From: Craterostigma plantagineum
Taxonomy: Eukaryota; Streptophyta; Magnoliopsida; Lamiales; Linderniaceae
Length of the DNA stretch: 64,000 nt
Direction: 5' to 3'
Assembly (NCBI GenBank): GCA_027422505.1
Contig: JAPQWV010000017.1
Coordinates: forward strand, 19,593,501 to 19,657,500
Shown: positions 58,840-64,000 of the stretch, in pieces
Numbering within the stretch: the stretch's first letter is position 1
How the letters are laid out: the number at the start of each line of letters is the position of its first letter
Notes under the pieces: generated by a model
Told to the model about the DNA's origin: nothing
Databases searched by the model: none
What the model saw: the letters and a program-made list of their open reading frames with translations, nothing else
Program-made: the position numbers and the translations under genes

Positions 58840-61123
58840 ATGAAGAAAACCTCCGTATTCTTTCTTCTTCTGTCCCTTTGTCTCACGACGTCGCTGGGCT
58901 TTCAATCCGACGAACTCCTCGTCGACGACGACGAATTCATACGGGTCGATGGGATCCGATCTACCGAATCCGACGCACCGACCCGACCCGTTTCGTCGAC
59001 CAGAAGGTCCTCGGCTTCCGATTCGGACTCCAAACTTTCGTTCCTTGTGGAACACGCCTTCGGCGACTCGGATTTCTCGCCGGCTGGGACGTTCTCGGCT
59101 CGGCTCAAAACATCTTCTCATGGAGCTCAGGTTTTGGTTACGCAACTAATATTATGGTGTTTTGAATATAGGCAACCTGGAAACTTCACTTGATTATCGC
59201 GTTATGTGTTACTTGAGGATTGGGATCTCAAGTGTGATCGTTTGATTGTTTTCATATTTGAACGCATATGCGACCCATTTAGTAGGTTATTGCAGCTAAA
59301 ACTCTTGTGTTAGCTTATAATTTCTTGTGGATTTCCGTTGAACATAGAATGTTTATGGTAGGGTGACCCAAAAGTAGTTTCAAGTATTTATCCAATCTAC
59401 TCCAACCCTTTGCCGAACTGTTATGTTTTTAAGAGTTTTTCATAATCTACGTTGTTAAAGGTCGTCCGTTCTTGAACTTTCCTTGTTTAAATCAACTTCG
59501 AGATGCAGGCTTTATCTTCCTTTCCGGTTGGTACTTGAATGGTGATCATTATTTGGTTCTATTGGATCTTTTTGGTCAAGAAAATGTATTTTTCTTTTCT
59601 TTTATTTTTGGGATGGATGTCAAGCCTTAACAGGTTATTGTTTATACAGACGCTGACGAAGCTTAGGTTTTCAAGGAATGTCCTAACCGAGACAGAGAGG
59701 GAGGAATTTAAAGTAAGTACAACTGATTAATGTCTTGTAAAGTTTGTTTTAGAGCTTCGAACGTAGACCGAATGTGATTGGGCTCTATAAAATTATTGCA
59801 GAGGCTTTTGGAAGGAGATGGCTTCTACAAAATAAGGCTGCCATCTAATGTGTTGAGCCCACCAGGCAGAGAGTATGTAGTATCATCCGTGAAGGCGGTG
59901 AGATATATAATCCAATCGTATATCTTTTTGTTCTTTTGTTGTATTCCTTTTAAATGCGTATGTGTCTGTGTATTGTTGCTTAATGCTATGTAACGATGTG
60001 GTAGCAATGACTTGTGTTTTATTTCCTGCAGAGATGTCTTCCACGAGACAACTTGGACGAGCATTTCGTACTCAACATGGTACTAAGTTTTATAGTTATA
60101 TTTTCACTTTTATCATGTTCTTGTGCTAGCATTTCTGCCTGAATGAGATTCCAAATGCGTTTTAAAATTTACCCACGGCAAAGAATCTGCTGTCCATTCC
60201 ATCCATCACGGTAGTCATCAACTTCTTAATGGTCTATAACAACATAATTTGCACACGATTCCAACTTTTCCCCATATGACCTTTGAACAACGTTGAAATC
60301 CCGGGGGAAGGCAAATCATCAGCCAATATCTCTAGAGCTTCTGATTCTATAATTTCCTCATCGAAATCTTCTGTGTGTTCTACGATCTTCACCCCTCCTA
60401 ATTTTTCGAGTAACATATCGACATTGAATAGTCCGTATGCATTGCAGGAAGGCGTAAACTTATTGGGCGTAAATTATGGCTCCCCGGGCGCATGCCAGTA
60501 TCCCCGTCAGCTCAAATTTGTAAGTAATATCTTAATAAGTTATCTGCCTCCGTTGGGTATTCATACCGATATAGTTCGCTGTTTATTTCTCAGCCATCAA
60601 CATGGTCCTTTAAGTCGCACACAATCTTGAAGTACAGCGATGTCGCACCTAGGTACCCTTTTTTCGTTATTTCGTTCTTTCTTAAACATGACCGTGGTTT
60701 TGAATGATTCTATACGATGATAAGTGGGAAACATTATCTTGATAAGCGACTCACACTATCCCCCTCCGTTCTTGAACGTCTGTTGACATAACATGAACAG
60801 AACTCCTATATTCACTGAAGAAGCTGTTGTTGGGGAGAACGGTGAAGTTGAAGAGAAGCCCCCAGAGAGATCCTTCTGGGCTAAATACGTAAGTAGATTT
60901 ACTCTTCGACGTACGTAAGAAAATTTCGCCAGAAATGAACAAAATGTTTTCTTTTTTTTTGTGGAATCAGTGGATGTACTTAATCCCTGTCGGGATTATG
61001 TTCATGAATGCCTTGACACAAGCCATGAACGCGCCCGAAGAACAAGCTGCTGGGCAAGCTGGCGGCGGGGCCCAACAACCCCAGCAAATACGCGCCCCAG
61101 CTAATGCGCCTCGAAGGAGATGA
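58840..61123 (+). CDS. EMC10: ER membrane protein complex subunit 10, 8 exons
   Basis: A lumenal/membrane subunit of the ER membrane complex, which inserts tail-anchored and multipass proteins. Exons: 58840-59130, 59650-59712, 59802-59897, 60032-60079, 60448-60519, 60594-60652, 60801-60888, 60971-61123; 289 residues, phases consistent. A signal peptide (KKTSVFFLLLSLCLTTSLG) starts the protein. The EMC10 body contains 'FLVEHAFG', 'GDGFYKIRLPSN', 'RCLPRDNLDEHFVL', 'VNYGSPGACQYPR' and 'WSFKSHTILKYSDVAPRTP'. A single transmembrane helix follows ('WMYLIPVGIMFMNALTQAM', from residue 240), then a Gln/Gly/Pro/Arg-rich cytosolic tail. An open frame that would extend exon 5 upstream to 60283 is rejected as intron. 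Intron 4 contains an antisense protein-like stretch of unknown origin. Confidence 0.92.
60234..60446 (-). pseudogene. Unrecognised protein-like fragment, antisense in EMC10 intron 4
   Basis: A minus-strand frame runs from the exon 5 edge to a stop at 60234. It reads like real protein rather than random sequence: 'AYGLFNVDMLLEKLGG', then 'EHTEDFDEEIIESEALEI' and 'STLFKGHMGKSWNR'. I cannot name the family. There is no start context or splice partner, so it is probably a fragment of a gene copied into the intron, though chance is not excluded. Confidence 0.4.
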
Positions 61124-61619
61124 ACAATGAGAAAATTCTAATCAAGGTCATTTTTAAATTTATTTATATGACCACTCTTTTCTCTTATTTTGAACTGTGT
61201 TTGGAATTCGATGAACTTGTTTAGCCCGTCCGCTCTTTTTAGGTGTTAAATGTTATTTCTGAGTCCTTTCAGGCGACGATATAGTAAGGTTTGTTTTTCC
61301 AAACGTCCATTTCGACGTAGCTGATGTTTGTATTTTCGTCTCATTGCCATCGCTACTTGCAATCATATCAAATCGACTAGCTGACAAAAAACTCAGATTA
61401 AAATTCGTGGAAAACGAAACAACTATGAGTTTTTTTTTACTGGGGAAGTTGGATTATCTTCAAATGGCCTATTATGGTCAGATTCGCTTCAGGTAATTAT
61501 TTTCGCCAACTCTCTAGGGAGTTGTCCGTAACTAAAACCGAATAAGGTAGGCATTTTGTAATTAAAAGCGAAACAAATTAGTTAGTGTCTTTGTGATTGC
61601 TTGGAAAACTTTTTTTTTA
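61124..61619. other. EMC10 3' flank
   Basis: Should include the EMC10 3' UTR. A T-rich tract runs into the target duplication of the L1 element. Nothing else seen. Confidence 0.45.
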
Positions 61620-62001
61620 GCTATATCATTTTTTTTTTCCAATCGAAAGCTTGCTATTTCTCATTCAAAAAGTATAATTACATTAACAACCATAGAGGGT
61701 TCCTCTGGCGACATCGATCATACCAGTAGAAACGAAGGCAGGAGCAAAACTAGACTACTAACAAACAACAAAAAGCAATGGAGACAAGCAACAAAAAAAG
61801 CAAAATTGTGCCCAGGTTGCAAGGTGTCAAAAAATCTCCGCTCGATACCTGCTTCTCACTACTGAATGCTAAATCGCCCCAAATAGCATCCAATGGTGTA
61901 GCAAAGGAATCAAAAGATGCACTGGTCAGAAGTGAATCCTACACCCTTTGAAGAAGACAAAAGACCTCCCAAAACATAATATAAAACCAGAATGGTAAAA
62001 A

Positions 62002-63646
62002 TTAAACAGATTTAAAAAATTCTTCCCATTCTGATACTGCTTGTTTAACAGTGTCAAATTCAGTCCATTTTTCACCATTAAAAATTTCAGAGATTTCTGG
62101 TCTTCCACAGCATCCATAAAATGTAGACAGAGAGTTGCATTCGATCGATGATACAATTTGTGTTTGGGCTCGTGCAAGCTCGAGCCACCAGTTCTTGAGT
62201 CTGTGGTCACTAGTCTGAATTCCCACCCACAACAGCGGGGAGAGTTTCCAGACGTTATGTGCTCTATCACATCTGTCGGGATTTGGTGTGCCTAAGCTCG
62301 CTGGAGCTGGCCGAAAAGTCGCCGGAAAAGAGGTCACTTGATCACTGTAAATGAAGAACTGAAGAGCTGGAAAATTGCTAAGTTTGAAGTGTTAAGCAGC
62401 GATTTAATATAGGCCGTCGATCGATCTGCGTGCGTGATCTGAGGGTGAATATTCAATCTGTGAAGATTAAATCTGGGACGTTAGATGAGGCGCGAATTGA
62501 GATCGACGGATGAGATTAATCGCTGGAAAAGTCGTTTAGCACTTCTATAAGTGAAAGAAGGATTTCTTCATAAGCTCTGATCAGCTGTGGGCCGTTGGAT
62601 GTAATGGAAGTCAGATCGAACGGTTGATAGGGAGTGCGATTTAAAACACCTGAAGCTGCTCATTATAAATACTAGAATTTATAGTTCGATGAGTCGACTT
62701 CACGAGCTTGTAACTTTCTCTAGAGTGCGAATTAGCGAACGTTGTTAACTAGGGTGGTTTGGTAGTAGACTTGAAGCTCTGTAAAACTCTAGTTGGTGGA
62801 TAATCAAAAGGAGCGCTCTGGTCCGTGGATGTAGGCGAAGATCGCCGAACCACGTTAATTCTCTGTCTCATTTCAGTGTGTTTTTCGGTTCTGTTTCTGA
62901 GCTGATTTGAGCTGCGATTGCTCGAATTGAGCTGATCGATCGGTGAGCGAGCTGTGGCGAGTCGATTGCAACAGGAATCTCAACAACATCTAAAGAAAAT
63001 ATGTTCAAGCTGCTCCACTTCCTCCCCACACCAACTGCAAATCGGATCAATATCAATGCCTTTCTTCTTCAAGTTCTCCTTAGTGGGCAGTACATATGAA
63101 TGGCCTTCCAGAGGAAGTGTTTGAGTTTATTCTTAATCTTCAGATTCCATGTGATCGACCACATTTGTCTCAGTGCTTGTCCTCTATCGCTGCTCTCCAC
63201 GCCCAGCCTATGTCTCCACATGATTGCCTTATAAGCCGATAGAACACTAAATTTTCCACATTTTTCCAAGCCCCAGATAAGAATGTCTTTAGGTCCATGA
63301 GCCTTGATTGGAACAGCTTCGATAATCTCGGCTAGCTCCGTAGGCACAATGGATCTAATCACATCATTCCAGCTTGTACCATCTTCATTAAGGAGTTCAG
63401 AAACCCATGTGAACTGTAAAACAGTCTGATTGGGCGGATGTGGCACAAATCCTGGTACATCTTGAAGCCAAGGAGAGCTCTCCAAATCTTAATGTCATTA
63501 CCACTTCCCACCTTGAATCTGACCCCGCATTTGATAACATATAAAGCCTTGTGCCATGATCTCCAGAGCCATGAAGCCGATGCGGGGCATGGAGCATCAA
63601 GTAGGTGCAGCTGAGGGAAATATTTAGCCTTGAACACTTTGAACAT
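62002..63646 (-). pseudogene. L1 ORF2 C-terminal fragment (RT zinc-binding domain)
   Basis: Frames on the minus strand: 63359-63646 ('VFKAKYFPQ', 'ASWLWRSWHKALYVI'); 63069-63485 ('IWGLEKCGKFSVLSAYKAI', 'LKIKNKLKHFLWKAI'), the zf-RVT domain; on to about 62991 with 'ICSWCGEEVEQLEHIFFRC'. The frame then resumes after the solo LTR at about 62268-62002 with 'CDRAHNVWKLSPLLWVGIQ'. The CX2C...H...C residues of zf-RVT are visible. At least one frameshift near 63480 plus the LTR insertion make it non-functional. Confidence 0.82.
62274..62985 (-). mobile_element. Solo Copia LTR inside the L1 element, perfect 5-bp target duplication
   Basis: On the minus strand it begins TGTTGAGATTCC and ends AAATCCCGACA. 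It is flanked by ACATC at 62269-62273 and 62986-62990. Removing it and one duplication restores the L1 reading frame across the join. An internal CCGTGGATGTAGG and GCCGAACCACGTTAATTC are typical of plant Copia LTRs. 712 bp with no internal region, so it is the product of LTR-LTR recombination. Confidence 0.92.
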
Positions 63647-63829
63647 GAGGGAATTGGGTTGAGTGAAAATCCTCCAAAGTTGCTTCCCAATTAGGGCATC
63701 GTTGAATCTAAGTAGATCATGAAAACCGAGACCACCTTCCGCTTTAGGCCAAGTAAGATGAGTCCAAGCCCAGGTTTGGAGGTTTAGGCCAAGTAAGACG
63801 AGACCTTCCTTCCGCTTTTGCTATATCAT

Positions 63830-64000
63830 CGTCGTTCACAAGGTAAGGTGTAAACGAGTTGAGTGTATTTTTACTATGAGCTTTTTATGTTTTCCTAAGA
63901 CGAGGTTTATAATAATGAAATATTTCATGAAAATTTTGCATCTTTTATTTTGGAAATAAATTCACTGAAAAGAAAAAGGACAATGTCATCAATCCGCATC
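63830..64000. other. Right edge, no recognisable feature
   Basis: AT-rich non-coding sequence after the L1 target duplication. Confidence 0.4.

Larger units (their letters stand above)
61630..63819 (-). mobile_element. 5'-truncated L1-type LINE with 10-bp target duplication
   Basis: On the minus strand the element ends in a poly-A tract (T run at 61629-61640). It is flanked by GCTATATCAT at 61620-61629 and 63820-63829. Its 5' part is missing. The remaining coding is the C-terminal region of a plant L1 ORF2 (RT end and zinc-binding domain). It is split by a solo Copia LTR at 62274-62985. Removing that, the L1 copy is about 1.5 kb. Confidence 0.85.

Noticed and set aside
60283..60447. Upstream extension of EMC10 exon 5
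   Set aside because: The extended frame inserts a non-conserved Ser/Asn-rich stretch; the TTGCAG acceptor at 60447 gives correct phase and the homologous protein.

Overview
This window looks like nuclear DNA of a flowering plant, most likely a eudicot. The evidence is split genes with GT-AG introns, AT-rich non-coding DNA, plant-type proteins (plastid glucose-6-phosphate isomerase, a BAHD acyltransferase, an MBS-type zinc-finger protein, a GPI-anchored aspartic protease) and dense plant transposons (hAT, Stowaway, Copia, L1). The species cannot be told from the sequence. All exon borders were worked out by eye from homology, splice consensus and reading phase. No alignment or search was run.

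Eight protein-coding genes were reconstructed. From left to right: plastid phosphoglucose isomerase (-, 5638-9681, 14 exons); a mitochondrial NDUFAF7/MidA-type methyltransferase (+, 15168-17833, 10 exons); a BAHD acyl-CoA:alcohol acyltransferase (+, 25130-27820, 3 exons); a five-finger CCCH protein (-, 28296 to about 32360, 7 exons, first exon tentative); a CHZ-domain histone-chaperone-like protein (-, 38219-42022, 9 exons); an MBS1-type small zinc-finger protein (+, 47372-47686, one exon); an A36/A39-like aspartic protease (-, 48823-52087, 10 exons); and ER membrane complex subunit 10 (+, 58840-61123, 8 exons). Their reading phases agree across every intron. They look like unrelated single genes; there is no operon-like or cluster logic.

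The spaces between genes are mostly transposon debris. Six hAT-type elements have 8-bp target-site duplications that can be read directly, and four of those are perfect and intergenic or nested. A seventh sits in intron 1 of the BAHD gene. Two of the hAT elements carry broken transposase genes. There are also Stowaway MITEs, three Copia remnants, a 5'-truncated L1 split by a solo Copia LTR, a 1.1-kb near-continuous inverted repeat (10102-11242), and a four-copy GTACC-rich repeat family I cannot classify.

I see no clear undescribed multi-gene system. The points most worth a second look are the long hairpin locus, an exon duplication inside the CHZ-domain gene, an antisense protein-like fragment in an EMC10 intron, the unclassified GTACC family, and palindromic tandem repeats inside a Copia LTR.
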